A DNA stretch of 64,000 nucleotides from an uncultured Chitinophagaceae bacterium (GCA_903883945.1 CAISCV010000051.1:31835-95834); one strand, 5' to 3'; numbered from the stretch's first letter, positions 17,359 to 27,422 are shown. The notes: generated by a model not told the origin, from the sequence alone. Numbers and translations are program-made.

Positions 17359-18021
17359 ATGTCTTACAGTAAAGATTGGGTGCCAGAAGGACTTCCAGAG
17401 TTTAAAATTTTTGCAGACACCTTTTGTGCAGAAGTAGCCAACAACAAAACCCCCTGGAATATGGATTCGGATGATGCAAGGACCATCGCCCTTGAGCATA
17501 AAACGTTTAACGACGATTAGTCCATTTCATCGGTTAAGGACAACCACACGTCTTTAGAAATTAAAGCTACCAATATTGCACGTATACCCTTAGAAGCAAG
17601 AATCAGGAAGATGGGTATACCCATGAAAACAATTTCCAAAATGACTGTTGTAGAGCGTAAAACTTGTGGTGTACACAACGATAGCGACACGCATACACAG
17701 TCTCCTGTGGCAGAAGTGGCGCTACCCGTACTCTATGAAAGGGCAGGAAATTTGGGTGGTAAAATGATATTTGGTATTCCGGTTGGCGGCGAACCTGCTG
17801 GTCAGGATGGGATTTCGGTAACCTTTGGCTTTTATGTTATGGGCACCTTGCCTCCCAAAGAAGCAGATTGTACGCAAACGATTATGTACAAAACAAAAGG
17901 TAGCCACGTGGTTTTTTCGGATACCCATTTTGGGATGGCTTTTATAGCCTTTGCCCGTTATTTTAACACCCGTGCAGTGTTGGGTAAATTGGCAACTAAC
18001 TTCGATGGAATCGTATCTTAG
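17359..18021 (+). pseudogene. Interrupted Bacteroidetes hypothetical gene (in-frame amber)
   Basis: An ATG at 17359 begins MSYSKDWVPEGLPEFKIFAD and runs 53 codons to a TAG at 17518-17520. The same frame then stays open to a stop at 18021, through SLEIKATNIARIPLEARIRK and the 136-residue ORF in the track. Read through, it is about 220 residues. It resembles, from memory, a Bacteroidetes family with an N-terminal 'W.P' segment, a helical middle and a C-terminal Ig-like domain (here VTFGFYVMGTLPP ... HFGMAFIAFARYFN). The middle seems shortened. It is most likely a pseudogene; readthrough is possible but unsupported. Confidence 0.6.
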
Positions 18022-18164
18022 TTATCTATAAGTAGTGATGGGTATTGAATGATGTATCCTTCAATTTAACTGTTTGCACACATAACTTATCCCTCATAAA
18101 TCAGCACTAACCAACATTCTATTATATTTGTACCACCTGTTGCAAAACAGCAAAACAAAATAAT

Positions 18165-19397
18165 ATGGCAAAACACGCATTCGACAAGTTTATGGGCAAT
18201 GAGCCCAAAGGGGCAAAGAAGAAAGAAATGTTTAAGGTAGAGAAGCGAAATGCAAAGAAAGCGGCACAAGCACAAGGGGAGAAAATACGTAGAGAAAAGT
18301 GGGAAAAACAACACGGAATTACCCCTACAACTCCTGCTCCTAAAGCAGAAAGACCCGCAAAACCAACCCGCAAAACAGAGGTTCCTCCTACCGAAAACAG
18401 ACCTCGTTTTGGGAAACGTCCCATCAACAGAAAGCCGTTAGAAGAGGGTAATACAACCCCAAATGCCACTACTATTCCTCCAAAAGAGAATAATAAGAAA
18501 ACCGAAGAGGCTCCCAAAAAGTTCTCTAAGAAGTATGTAACAAGTAATAGCGATAAATATTTTAAAGGCGATCAGGTGTTGAATGCCTCCGCACCCAACC
18601 CTCGTAAAAAGAAAGAGGGAGAAGAAGATGCAGAAGAGATTCCTTTGAACAAATTTGTGGCGCATGCAGGTGTTTGTGGCAGAAGAGAAGCCGCACAAAT
18701 GGTAAAAGATGGGTTGGTTACCGTAAATGGAGACATTGTTTATGAACCGGGTTACAAAGTTTTAAAGACCGATGAAGTGCAAATAAAAGGGCAGAAGCTG
18801 TTTTTGAAAAAGAACTTGGTCTATCTGTTATTAAATAAACCAAAGGACTATATCACCACTTCCAACGACCCCGAAGGAAGGAAAACAGTGATGGATTTGT
18901 TGAAAGATGCCACCAAAGAACGCATTTATCCGGTGGGCAGATTGGATAGAAACACCACCGGCGTATTGCTGTTGACTAATGATGGCGAACTGGCACAAAA
19001 GTTAACGCATCCCGGGTATCAGATAAAGAAAGTATATGCTGTAAAACTAGATAAACCTTTAACTAAAAAGGATTTTGAAAGTATATTATCAGGCCTTACC
19101 CTCGAAGATGGTAGTGTGCAGGTAGATATGTTGGCTTATGCAGATAATAAAGACAAAACGCAACTAGGCATAGAGATTCATAGCGGTCGCAATCGTATTG
19201 TACGTAGAATATTCGAGCATTTAGGGTATGAAGTAAAAACCTTAGACCGGGTAATGTTTGCGAACCTCACTAAAAAGAATGTGGAAAGGGGGACGTGGCG
19301 CTTTTTACAACCAAATGAAGTGCGTTTGTTGAAACACATGAACCAAAGCTTCTTAAAGAAAATTAAGGATATAGAAATCCCAGATTTAGACGCATAA
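18165..19397 (+). CDS. RluB/RsuA-type 23S/16S rRNA pseudouridine synthase
   Basis: A 410-residue protein. Residues 1-150 are a Lys/Pro-rich, probably disordered extension common in Bacteroidetes members. An S4 RNA-binding domain follows (IPLNKFVAHAGVCGRREAAQMVKDG). The catalytic domain has the family motif VGRLDRNTTGVLLLTNDG with the catalytic Asp, and KVYAVKLDKPL and GRNRIVRRIFEHLGYEV downstream. It isomerises a uridine in rRNA. A TATATTTG box lies at 18123-18130. It is followed after 8 nt by a RluA-type gene, so the two are probably co-transcribed. Confidence 0.92.
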   Translation: MAKHAFDKFMGNEPKGAKKKEMFKVEKRNAKKAAQAQGEKIRREKWEKQHGITPTTPAPKAERPAKPTRKTEVPPTENRPRFGKRPINRKPLEEGNTTPNATTIPPKENNKKTEEAPKKFSKKYVTSNSDKYFKGDQVLNASAPNPRKKKEGEEDAEEIPLNKFVAHAGVCGRREAAQMVKDGLVTVNGDIVYEPGYKVLKTDEVQIKGQKLFLKKNLVYLLLNKPKDYITTSNDPEGRKTVMDLLKDATKERIYPVGRLDRNTTGVLLLTNDGELAQKLTHPGYQIKKVYAVKLDKPLTKKDFESILSGLTLEDGSVQVDMLAYADNKDKTQLGIEIHSGRNRIVRRIFEHLGYEVKTLDRVMFANLTKKNVERGTWRFLQPNEVRLLKHMNQSFLKKIKDIEIPDLDA

Positions 19398-19405
19398 TAA
19401 CCCTT

Positions 19406-20119
19406 ATGAAACTGGATATTTTAGTAGAAAACGAATGGTTTGTAGCCATCAATAAGCCTTCGGGCATGCTTTCTATTCCCGATAGAATGCAGAGCGAAGT
19501 TTCTTTAAAAGATTTATTGATAGAACGGTACGGAAACATCTATACGGTTCATCGGTTGGATAAAGACACCAGCGGCATTATTGTATTTGCAAAAGATGAA
19601 GTTACTCATAAGCAGCTTTCCCAACTATTTGAGGGTCGCGAAGTACAGAAATTCTATGTGGGTTTGGTAAATGGAAAACTCTTTAATACCCAAGGAAGCA
19701 TTGATGCCGCCATTATGGAACATCCTGCCAAAAATGGAACGATGGTTATCCATGCCAAGGGAAAACCATCGCTTACAGACTATGAAGTACTAGAAGATTT
19801 CGGCATTTATTCGTGGGTACAATTCCAGATTCATACAGGTAGAACCCATCAGATACGCGTACATACCAAATATTTGGGTAACAGCATTGCTTGCGATAGT
19901 TTGTATGGTGATGGAAAACCGGTATTGATTTCTTCGCTAAAAAAGAAATTTAACCTGGCTAAAAAAGAAGAAGAGGAGCGACCCATACTAGCACGTTTAG
20001 GGCTACATTCTTATCGTTTGCAGTTTAGTTTGAATGGCGAAGACTTTACGATAGAAGCAGAACCACCCAAAGATTTGCGTGCTTTGTTGCAACAACTAAG
20101 AAAGTGGAAAGGAAAGTAA
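19406..20119 (+). CDS. RluA-family pseudouridine synthase
   Basis: A 237-residue enzyme without an S4 domain. The catalytic motif is HRLDKDTSGIIVFAK, preceded by the INKPSGMLSIPD substrate strand and followed by FYVGLVNG and the conserved IHTGRTHQIRVH. The family modifies specific uridines in tRNA or rRNA; the target cannot be named. It starts 8 nt after the RluB-type gene, suggesting an RNA-modification operon. A hairpin follows at 20122-20152. Confidence 0.92.
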   Translation: MKLDILVENEWFVAINKPSGMLSIPDRMQSEVSLKDLLIERYGNIYTVHRLDKDTSGIIVFAKDEVTHKQLSQLFEGREVQKFYVGLVNGKLFNTQGSIDAAIMEHPAKNGTMVIHAKGKPSLTDYEVLEDFGIYSWVQFQIHTGRTHQIRVHTKYLGNSIACDSLYGDGKPVLISSLKKKFNLAKKEEEERPILARLGLHSYRLQFSLNGEDFTIEAEPPKDLRALLQQLRKWKGK

Positions 20120-20121
20120 GA

Positions 20122-20152
20122 AGATTGTTTTCTTGAGCCGGCAAAACAATCT
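20122..20152. terminator. Stem-loop after the pseudouridine synthase operon
   Basis: AGATTGTTTT and AAAACAATCT pair across an 11-nt loop, three nt after the stop codon. The T tract is weak, so termination is likely but not certain. Confidence 0.55.
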
Positions 20153-20276
20153 CCTTATCAACCTAGTACCAACTATAAACGTTTACTGGCCTTTGTTTAG
20201 AAACAAATTGAGGCTGACTATCTTTATATTAAAAGCTTTTCTAGCCATTTATCAGTATTAGTAAAGTATTCCTTAC

Positions 20277-21365
20277 CTAGAATGAAAATACTGCAGCGAT
20301 TACCAATTGTGTGGCCTTATCTGTTGCCTTAGAATTCTTATCTAAATAAACTGTATTCAGGTTGCCTTTGTTTGTATTATCAAACTTCACTTCTTCTTTC
20401 AAAGCAATTGGCCCAAGTTTTTCATTTAAGGTAAGCGTGAGAATACTATAATAACCCGGCAAATAAGTAAACGTATTGATGCCATTGGGGGCTTCCGTTT
20501 TGTCCATATACTCATACCGGCCACCAATGGTAAATATGTCATTAAGCTTTTCTTGCGCATACAATACCACACTCGTATACGAGTTTACGGCAGCAAGTGT
20601 ATCTGCCTTGTATTTTGTGGCATCCAAGCAGAGTTTCAATCTTTTATTTACCTGATAACGTGCCTGAAAGTTGGTGTGTGAACCGTTTACAGTTTGCGCT
20701 TCACGCCAATAAGCAGCGCTTAATTGTAAGTCCTTTATAGGATTCACAAATAGCTGCGTAACAAAGTCCGAAACCCCATAAGAAGGAGTTGATGATACGT
20801 TGTCGGCAGGAGCTTTGGGGTCAACCGTGTTGTAAAAACCAGCAGAGAGGCTCACTTTATCCGAGAAGATATAATTAGCCTTTATGCCAGCTGCCCTAGG
20901 ATTGGTGAGAAAGTTTTGTTCCCACGATTTAGACATAGAATAATTGAAATTATCAATGGGGGTTATCTTCTCGAAACTTTGGTACTTATACATGGCACCA
21001 GCAGCAAATGATAGTTTTTTGTTTACCTGGTAAGAAACATATAAGTTTTGTAGATGATAGGAATTTTGAGGATCTACGGGCTTTACATCGGGACGAGGAC
21101 CAAAAGCAAGATCAGTAAAAAAAGTAGCTTTACCATACGACTTCTGAATTTTGAGGTCAAACAGACCAAAATCCAGGGAATTTTGTTTGGTACCCACAAT
21201 ATCTTGTGAAGGGATATTGGTTTGACTTTGTGCAAAGTCGTACTTGTAATAGATATCGGCAGAACCAGCTATTTTTAGAGTAGAGGAATCTTTATGATGC
21301 TTTTGGGCATGTAATGCACCCGCAAAAACGAATGAAAGAACAATATAAAACAGACTTTTTTTCAT
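20277..21365 (-). CDS. Outer-membrane beta-barrel porin (BBP2/OmpL-like), copy 1
   Basis: About 362 residues from MKKSLFYIVLSFVFAGALHAQ, a Sec signal peptide; the track start at 21374 adds three residues. The mature part opens SADIYYKYDFAQSQTNIPSQD and contains NSLDFGLFDLKIQKSYGKATFFTDLAFGPR, a pattern of Bacteroidetes putative porins. The C-terminus ends in Phe (VIAAVFSF), as barrels do. It is a close paralogue of the next gene at 21417, 51 nt away, and lies downstream of two secreted hydrolases on the same strand. Substrate is unknown. Confidence 0.85.
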   Translation of the reverse strand: MKKSLFYIVLSFVFAGALHAQKHHKDSSTLKIAGSADIYYKYDFAQSQTNIPSQDIVGTKQNSLDFGLFDLKIQKSYGKATFFTDLAFGPRPDVKPVDPQNSYHLQNLYVSYQVNKKLSFAAGAMYKYQSFEKITPIDNFNYSMSKSWEQNFLTNPRAAGIKANYIFSDKVSLSAGFYNTVDPKAPADNVSSTPSYGVSDFVTQLFVNPIKDLQLSAAYWREAQTVNGSHTNFQARYQVNKRLKLCLDATKYKADTLAAVNSYTSVVLYAQEKLNDIFTIGGRYEYMDKTEAPNGINTFTYLPGYYSILTLTLNEKLGPIALKEEVKFDNTNKGNLNTVYLDKNSKATDKATQLVIAAVFSF

Positions 21366-21416
21366 AAAAAACATTTATTATTTGAAGAAAAAATTAATAG
21401 AATCAACCACCAATTA

Positions 21417-22520
21417 CTAGAAAGAGAAGATAGCTGCCAAAACAAATTGAATGTCTTTGTTAGTAGCAGCACCGTTGTTGTCTAGATAAGGGGTATTGAG
21501 ATTGCTATTATCTGTCATATCATATTTTATTTCTTCTTTTAAAGAGATACCGCCTAATTTTTCCTTTCCTGTAAGGGTAATGATATTGTAGTTTTCTTTT
21601 ACAAAAGATTTAGTCACGATATTTTGTTGCGTTTGTTCATGCTCAATTCTTGCACCCAAAGAGAAGACTTTAGTAATAGATTTTTGTGCATATAATGCCA
21701 CACTTGTAAAATTGTTAAAGGCATTGGCAACCTGTGTAGTGCTGTCGTTTCCAGTATAATTATTAAAATCTAGTCCTAGTTTCAAACCTTTTGCTACATG
21801 ATAATGCACTTGCAGGTTTTCGTGTGTACCCTTATTGCTTTGCCCTTCTTTCCAAATGGCAGCACTCAGGTTCAAGTCTTTGATAGGGTTCACAAACAGC
21901 TGTGCTACCACATCAGACAAGCCATAGTTTGGGTTACTAGCAACCGCATCAGCACTGTTTAAGCTAGTTGCATCGATAGAATTAAATAATCCGAGAGATA
22001 AAGAAACCCTATCAGAGAACGCATAATTTGCTTTTACGCCCACACTTCTGGTAGGAATCTTCCTAGACTCCAAGAAAGCATTGGAAGCTAGGTAACTAAA
22101 GTTGTCTGACGCAGTAAGCTTCTCAAACATATCGTAACGATACATGATACCTGCAGAAGCTGAAAGCTTTTTATCTATCTGATAAGAAAAATAAAGATTT
22201 TGAAGGTAATAAGACAAAGGCGAAGAGCCATTGTTGTCGATAGTAGACGCAGCACGTGCCCCAAAAGCAAGTTCTGAAAAGACAGAGGCTTTGCCAAAGT
22301 CTTTTTTAATACGCAAATCGAGCATGCCAAAATCGATAGAATTTTGTTTGGTTCCTAAAGCATCTTGCAGTGGAATAGTGGTTTTGCTTTGAGCCAGATC
22401 ATACCGGTAATAAATATCTGCCGAACCAGATATTTGAAGAGAAGTGTCTTTTGTGGTTTGTGCATTTACTAAACCTAGGCAAGAACAACCTAGAAAAACG
22501 GAGCATAATAATTTTTTCAT
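21417..22520 (-). CDS. Outer-membrane beta-barrel porin (BBP2/OmpL-like), copy 2
   Basis: A 367-residue paralogue of the 20277 gene with the same order of strands. It shares SADIYYRYDLAQSKTTIPLQDALGTKQNS-type opening residues, KASVFSELAFGAR, and the ending VLAAIFSF. The signal peptide is MKKLLCSVFLGCSCLGLVNAQ. Tandem duplication is the simplest origin. It is preceded by a strong stem-loop (22576-22613) that separates it from the esterase gene. It probably admits a small solute, perhaps a product of the neighbouring hydrolases (inference). Confidence 0.85.
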   Translation of the reverse strand: MKKLLCSVFLGCSCLGLVNAQTTKDTSLQISGSADIYYRYDLAQSKTTIPLQDALGTKQNSIDFGMLDLRIKKDFGKASVFSELAFGARAASTIDNNGSSPLSYYLQNLYFSYQIDKKLSASAGIMYRYDMFEKLTASDNFSYLASNAFLESRKIPTRSVGVKANYAFSDRVSLSLGLFNSIDATSLNSADAVASNPNYGLSDVVAQLFVNPIKDLNLSAAIWKEGQSNKGTHENLQVHYHVAKGLKLGLDFNNYTGNDSTTQVANAFNNFTSVALYAQKSITKVFSLGARIEHEQTQQNIVTKSFVKENYNIITLTGKEKLGGISLKEEIKYDMTDNSNLNTPYLDNNGAATNKDIQFVLAAIFSF

Positions 22521-22575
22521 ACTAGAGCAATTTTTGTTTAAAAAAGTTAGAAAAAGGTTTTAGTGTTTACGTATC

Positions 22576-22613
22576 ACAAAGCCTAACAGCAATAAAGTAC
22601 TGTTAGGCTTTGT
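22576..22613. terminator. Stem-loop terminator after the T9SS esterase
   Basis: ACAAAGCCTAACAG and CTGTTAGGCTTTGT form a 14-bp perfect stem with a 10-nt loop. It lies 18 nt after the stop of the minus-strand esterase at 22632. Confidence 0.75.
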
Positions 22614-22631
22614 AAATATTTTATGAATGAA

Positions 22632-24290
22632 TTATTTTATAACCAAAGGCATTCTTTGTACCGATTGATTATTTTCAAGAACATTTAAGTAATAAACACC
22701 TGCAGAGAGGTTTCCAACACCTAGGGTAAGTGTATTGCTTCCAACATTTACTGAAAGGGTTGAATTTGCAACTTTCTGCCCTAGACCATTTGTAATCTGA
22801 AAAGTTGCTTTATCTCCCTTTATAGAGTTGTAGGTAACCATTAAATCTTGACCTGTCTTTAATGGATTGGGGTATACGTTTGTAACGGAACTCTTGGTAA
22901 GCTTAAGATCAATAGCCTTTATACTAGAATAAGAGAAAGAACCATTTCTGTCAACCGATTTCAACCTATAATAAATAGTACCGCTCAGTGCACTTACATT
23001 GTCAGAATAGGTGTAATGATTTGAAGAAGAAGAATTACCAATAGCACTAACAACGCCGCTTTTCACAAAGTTTTTACCATCCCTGCTTCTTTCAACTTCA
23101 AAATGGTTGGAGTTAAGTTCTGTAGCAGTTGTCCAAGAGATAGATACCTTATTACCCACAAAAGCGGCCTCAAAAGAAGCTAGTTTTACGGGTGTAACAA
23201 CCGCATTGATTGTTTGAGGATATTTTAGTTTCCAGGTTTTTTGGAAGAATGTCTTCATAGAATCACTTATTTGTGGAATATGGCCAGGACAACCATGTGT
23301 TTCACCAGGAATTTCCCACCAATCGTGTGTAGCTCCCACTGACGTAAGGGCAGCATCCAATTGTATTCCATTACTTACAGGAACCGTTTGGTCGGCAGAA
23401 CCTTGCACCATATAAGCAGGAAGAGCGTTTGCATTTAGACTAGAGAAATTATACAACCTATCTCCAGAACCTGAAGAAGACATAGTTGGAGAAGAACCCC
23501 AACAGTCTGCAAAGGCAATTACATTTTTAATATTAGGCGTATATCCATTGTACCAGGAGTTACCATCGGCAAAAGCAAAGTTGCAAGAGAGGTGTGCTCC
23601 CGCAGAACCTCCACCAAAGTACAACATCTCGGGGTCGTATTTATACTTAGCAGCTGTGGATGTATTTCTAATCCAGTTTAAACAAGAGTCAGCATCTTTT
23701 AAAGCAGCTAGATTTGCAACAGCAGTATGTCCCCCACCTTCTGTGTAATTAGGGGCAAAACAAACAAAACCAAGTGTTGCAAAATATTTACAGAAGCTAA
23801 CTACATACGACTCTGTTTTGGTTCCACTTGTTTGAAAACCTCCTCCATGCAAGAACATCAGAATGGGACGTTGGGTATTGGTATCGCCAGAAGGCAGATA
23901 GACATCCACATTGTTATATTTAGTGGATGCACCGTATTGAACAGTTGTTGCGGCACTTGCAGAATACTTTACTGTAAAGTAACTATTGGGATCGGGAATT
24001 ACATTTAAATTATATGAGCCTGTATTAGTACCATCTGTTACAGTTAACGTATAATGTCCTACAGCAACTGTTGCATCCCAACCGATTTGACCAGTAGCTG
24101 CATTGATAGTGATACCACCGGGAGCACCAACTAGTGAAAAAGGTCCGGCACTACCAATAGGTGCTACAGAATATTGCGCCTTACCGTGATAAGCAATACC
24201 ACTAGCTGGCGAATATGCAAATTGAGCCAAACAAAAAACTGGCAAAGCCAAGATAATTATGATTATTAAAGCTGAAGTAGCATTTTTCAT
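22632..24290 (-). CDS. T9SS-secreted alpha/beta-hydrolase (esterase), BD-FAE-like
   Basis: A 552-residue secreted enzyme. It has a signal peptide (to about residue 22), then an Ig/cadherin-like domain (FAYSPASGIAYHGKAQYS...), then an alpha/beta-hydrolase domain. The oxyanion HGGG is at 148-151, nucleophile GGSAG has Ser229, and likely acid Asp300 (GSADQTVP) and a His in GETHGCPGH complete the triad. Residues 370-460 are fibronectin-like, and the last 80 are a T9SS type A sorting domain (VYPNPLKTGQ ... NLSAGVYYLNV). It is exported to the surface. Substrate is probably a carbohydrate or small-molecule ester, by family. Confidence 0.88.
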   Translation of the reverse strand: MKNATSALIIIIILALPVFCLAQFAYSPASGIAYHGKAQYSVAPIGSAGPFSLVGAPGGITINAATGQIGWDATVAVGHYTLTVTDGTNTGSYNLNVIPDPNSYFTVKYSASAATTVQYGASTKYNNVDVYLPSGDTNTQRPILMFLHGGGFQTSGTKTESYVVSFCKYFATLGFVCFAPNYTEGGGHTAVANLAALKDADSCLNWIRNTSTAAKYKYDPEMLYFGGGSAGAHLSCNFAFADGNSWYNGYTPNIKNVIAFADCWGSSPTMSSSGSGDRLYNFSSLNANALPAYMVQGSADQTVPVSNGIQLDAALTSVGATHDWWEIPGETHGCPGHIPQISDSMKTFFQKTWKLKYPQTINAVVTPVKLASFEAAFVGNKVSISWTTATELNSNHFEVERSRDGKNFVKSGVVSAIGNSSSSNHYTYSDNVSALSGTIYYRLKSVDRNGSFSYSSIKAIDLKLTKSSVTNVYPNPLKTGQDLMVTYNSIKGDKATFQITNGLGQKVANSTLSVNVGSNTLTLGVGNLSAGVYYLNVLENNQSVQRMPLVIK

Positions 24291-24467
24291 GGTAGCAACT
24301 AATTTGAGAGTAATTGTTAATAGCGTTTCTTAGTTCAATTACTAAACTTCTACCAAAAAGTATAGCATTGAGTTATAACATGGACAATGCTTAACAAAAA
24401 TACCCTTACTGCCTTGTGTAAATTATCGGTGAATTGGATAAATAAATAGTATTTATCTCTACTTAGT

Positions 24468-25697
24468 TTAAAATGAACATGGACTATTTAAGAATTTGAT
24501 GGTATTTATGTTGTGGTCACTAAAAAACTGATGGGCAGTAGTGACACAATTAAGTTGCTCATACAAAACATTTAATTGTGCGGCATTAAGCGCAGCCGTA
24601 ATAGGGAAACCCTGTGGATTTGCTTTGACAGCAGCAGTTAATCGAGAATAGTATCCAGAGAAATGGTTCTTGGAATCTAGTAGATTATTCGCTTTTATTT
24701 CTGCAAATATCTGTTGAGACAATGCTACACTGATAACATTGTTCCTTGCAAACCTCTCAGGATAAAGTGGCGATAGAATATTTGTAAAATACGCACTACA
24801 GATACCTTTACTTTTAAGTGTTCCAGAATTAGCAATGGCGTTGGCATCGCCGGCTTGCCCCATCAGGCTATTGTTATCTAATTGTTCCAAACAAAATAAA
24901 ATAGGGGTGTTGGTAGCCGATAAAGCTGAACCAGCAGCACCACCGGCAGCACAATAAGCCACACCAGCCTTGAAACCAAAATAAGAAGAAAATGCAATAG
25001 AAGCACTACCACCATTGCTTTGCCCTATAGAATACCTGGATAAACTATGATTAGTAAGACCTCTGTTACAAAGAGTATCCGTTATAGCTATTAAGTTGGC
25101 AAAGTCGGCATTGGTATTACTGTCTAAAGAGGCAGTATTCCATCTAGGTGTACTTCCTCCACTTTGCAAAGACACTTCTTCTGCTTCGGTAATAATTACC
25201 CCAAAACCATTAGCAATTAAATCTTTTATCATAGCCACTGGCTCATAATTATCTACCCAATAACTCGCGGAACCTCCAGCACCATGAAATAAATAAACAA
25301 TGCCCTTATTGGTGGGGGAAAGGTTATAATAAACATTCTTAAGAATATTCTTACCCATTATCTTTTCATGAATCATACTATAATTTACAAATTGAAATCC
25401 GGCAGTTACAGTAACGTTTTGTGCAGGCATAATAAACCAGGTATGCCATTCATTCTTTCCTGCAAAAGAAGCCGTATCTCCAGACCACTTTGTAAAAGTT
25501 TGACTATTGTTACACTCTCTGCTCCATATATGTACCGTATCCCCTGTGGTGTAAGTGGCACTTCCATAACCATTATTTACCGTAACAGTATATGGGCCAC
25601 TATTTGCTAAAGGATTATTAACTGTTGTGGGGGTACAAGAAACAATAAATATAAGTGTAAATAAACAAATAACTAAAATGGATGCAATCGACTTCAT
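24468..25697 (-). CDS. Lipoprotein alpha/beta-hydrolase with InlB-type repeat
   Basis: About 409 residues from the ATG at 25697 (MKSIASILVICLFTLIFIVSC); the track start at 25706 is a TTG. The lipobox IVSC marks an outer-membrane lipoprotein. Residues 35-100 resemble the divergent InlB/Listeria-Bacteroides repeat (TFTKWSGDTASF ... NVTVTAGFQF). The hydrolase domain has YLFHGAGGSASYW and the nucleophile GQSNGG. A late His (TAHQFFSDH) could complete the triad. It is similar in architecture to PHB-depolymerase-type esterases. It lies upstream of the T9SS esterase and the porin pair and may act with them. Confidence 0.8.
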   Translation of the reverse strand: MKSIASILVICLFTLIFIVSCTPTTVNNPLANSGPYTVTVNNGYGSATYTTGDTVHIWSRECNNSQTFTKWSGDTASFAGKNEWHTWFIMPAQNVTVTAGFQFVNYSMIHEKIMGKNILKNVYYNLSPTNKGIVYLFHGAGGSASYWVDNYEPVAMIKDLIANGFGVIITEAEEVSLQSGGSTPRWNTASLDSNTNADFANLIAITDTLCNRGLTNHSLSRYSIGQSNGGSASIAFSSYFGFKAGVAYCAAGGAAGSALSATNTPILFCLEQLDNNSLMGQAGDANAIANSGTLKSKGICSAYFTNILSPLYPERFARNNVISVALSQQIFAEIKANNLLDSKNHFSGYYSRLTAAVKANPQGFPITAALNAAQLNVLYEQLNCVTTAHQFFSDHNINTIKFLNSPCSF

Positions 25698-25738
25698 ACG
25701 TTTCAAAAGTATACTATTTATAAATATAATAGAAAGAG

Positions 25739-25774
25739 AAGAAGCAGATAGATAACATGTTCTTCCTGCTTCTT
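25739..25774 (-). terminator. Stem-loop after pckA
   Basis: AAGAAGCAG and CTGCTTCTT form a 9-bp stem with an 18-nt loop; on the minus strand a CT-rich, T-rich tract follows. It lies about 40 nt after the pckA stop codon. Confidence 0.6.
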
Positions 25775-25811
25775 ATGCCTTCTTTTTTTAAATGATTTTA
25801 ATTTCGTTATA

Positions 25812-27422
25812 TTAATACAACACTTTAGGTGCAGCAGCAATAATCTCTGCACTGACACCTGCTGCATACTTTTCGAAATTATGAATAAATTGAGAGGCTA
25901 AATCCTTTGCCACTGCATCATAAGCTGCTTTGTCTGCCCAAGTTCCTCTTGCATCTAAAATTTCAGAGGGTACATTAGGGCAAGAGGTTGGCACTTCCAT
26001 TCCAAATACCGGATGCGCCTGATATTCCAATCCATCCAACTCGCCATTTAAAGCAGCAGTAATCATTGCTCTGGTGTAAGGGAGTTTCATTCTTTTACCT
26101 ACCCCATAGCCACCCCCACTCCAGCCAGTATTTACCATCCATACATTCACTTTATGTTCCCTTATCTTTTTGCCGAGCATCTCAGCATAAAACCCAGGAT
26201 GCAATGGAAGGAAAGGTGCACCAAAACAAGCACTAAAAGTAGCTTTGGGCTCAGTAACACCTGCTTCAGTACCTGCAACCTTTGCGGTATAGCCACTGAT
26301 GAACTGATACATAGCTAACGCAGGCGACAGCTTACTGATTGGAGGCAAAACACCATACGCATCACAGGTTAAAAAGAAAATGTTCTTGGGTAATCCACCA
26401 ATACTTGGCTCAGCAGCATTACTGATAAAGTTCAACGGATAGCTGACTCTTGTATTTTCGGTGATGGATTTATTGGTAAAATCAATGGTTGAAGTCCCTT
26501 CTTTAAAAACAATATTTTCTACTAGAGCACCATGGCGTATAGCATGAAATATCTCCGGTTCTTTCTCTTCACTCAGGTCGATACACTTAGCATAACAACC
26601 TCCTTCGAAGTTAAAAACTGAATTATCTGTCCAACCATGTTCATCATCACCAATTAGCATACGCTCTGGGTCTGCGCTCAGCGTTGTTTTTCCTGTGCCA
26701 CTCAATCCAAAGAAAACAGCAACATCACCATCATTGCCAATGTTTGCACTACAGTGCATGCTTAATATATGTTTTTCGTAAGGAAGGATATAGTTAAGAA
26801 TCGTAAATATTCCTTTCTTCATTTCACCGGTATAACCAGTACCCCCAATCAAGATTATTTTGTGAGTGAAGGAAACGATAGAGAAATTATTTGCTTTTGT
26901 GCCATCTACAGCCGGATCAGCCAAAAATGAAGGTGCTTGTATAATGTGCCAATCGGGTATAAAATCTTCTAGCTCTTTTTCATCGGGGCGAAGAAACATG
27001 TTATAGCAAAAAAGATTGCTCCAAGGGTCTTCATTAATGACCCGGATGTTTAATTTGTGACTTTTATCAGCACAAGCATAAGCATCTCTTACCCAAATAG
27101 TTTCTTTATGACTTAAATAAGTGAGCAATTTAGTTTTCAGTTTAATGAAATAATGCTCATCAATTGGATTATTGAATCCACCCCAATCAACAGTCTTTTC
27201 TGTTCTTTCATCTTTTACAATAAATTTGTCTTTCGGGCTACGACCGGTAAACTTACCAGTATTAATACACAAAGCACCTGTGTCATTTAACACACCTTCG
27301 CCTCTCAACAACGTTTGCTCAACCAACTCTTCGGGGGCAAGTTGATAATTAATACCTTCATTTTTAACACCGATGCGCTTTAATCCTTTTAAAAGGGCAT
27401 CAACTTTACTTGTAACTTCCAT
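25812..27422 (-). CDS. pckA: Phosphoenolpyruvate carboxykinase (ATP)
   Basis: PckA converts oxaloacetate and ATP to PEP, CO2 and ADP, the entry to gluconeogenesis from C4 acids. The 536-residue length is typical. Motifs are GRSPKDKFIV near the N-terminus, the kinase-1a P-loop GLSGTGKTTLS, the metal-binding LIGDDEHGW and the adenine-binding RVSYPLNFI. It sits between two porin and hydrolase loci on the same strand, next to a C4-dicarboxylate symporter. That context fits growth on organic acids. It is a single transcription unit with a gap of 174 bp upstream. Confidence 0.97.
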   Translation of the reverse strand: MEVTSKVDALLKGLKRIGVKNEGINYQLAPEELVEQTLLRGEGVLNDTGALCINTGKFTGRSPKDKFIVKDERTEKTVDWGGFNNPIDEHYFIKLKTKLLTYLSHKETIWVRDAYACADKSHKLNIRVINEDPWSNLFCYNMFLRPDEKELEDFIPDWHIIQAPSFLADPAVDGTKANNFSIVSFTHKIILIGGTGYTGEMKKGIFTILNYILPYEKHILSMHCSANIGNDGDVAVFFGLSGTGKTTLSADPERMLIGDDEHGWTDNSVFNFEGGCYAKCIDLSEEKEPEIFHAIRHGALVENIVFKEGTSTIDFTNKSITENTRVSYPLNFISNAAEPSIGGLPKNIFFLTCDAYGVLPPISKLSPALAMYQFISGYTAKVAGTEAGVTEPKATFSACFGAPFLPLHPGFYAEMLGKKIREHKVNVWMVNTGWSGGGYGVGKRMKLPYTRAMITAALNGELDGLEYQAHPVFGMEVPTSCPNVPSEILDARGTWADKAAYDAVAKDLASQFIHNFEKYAAGVSAEIIAAAPKVLY

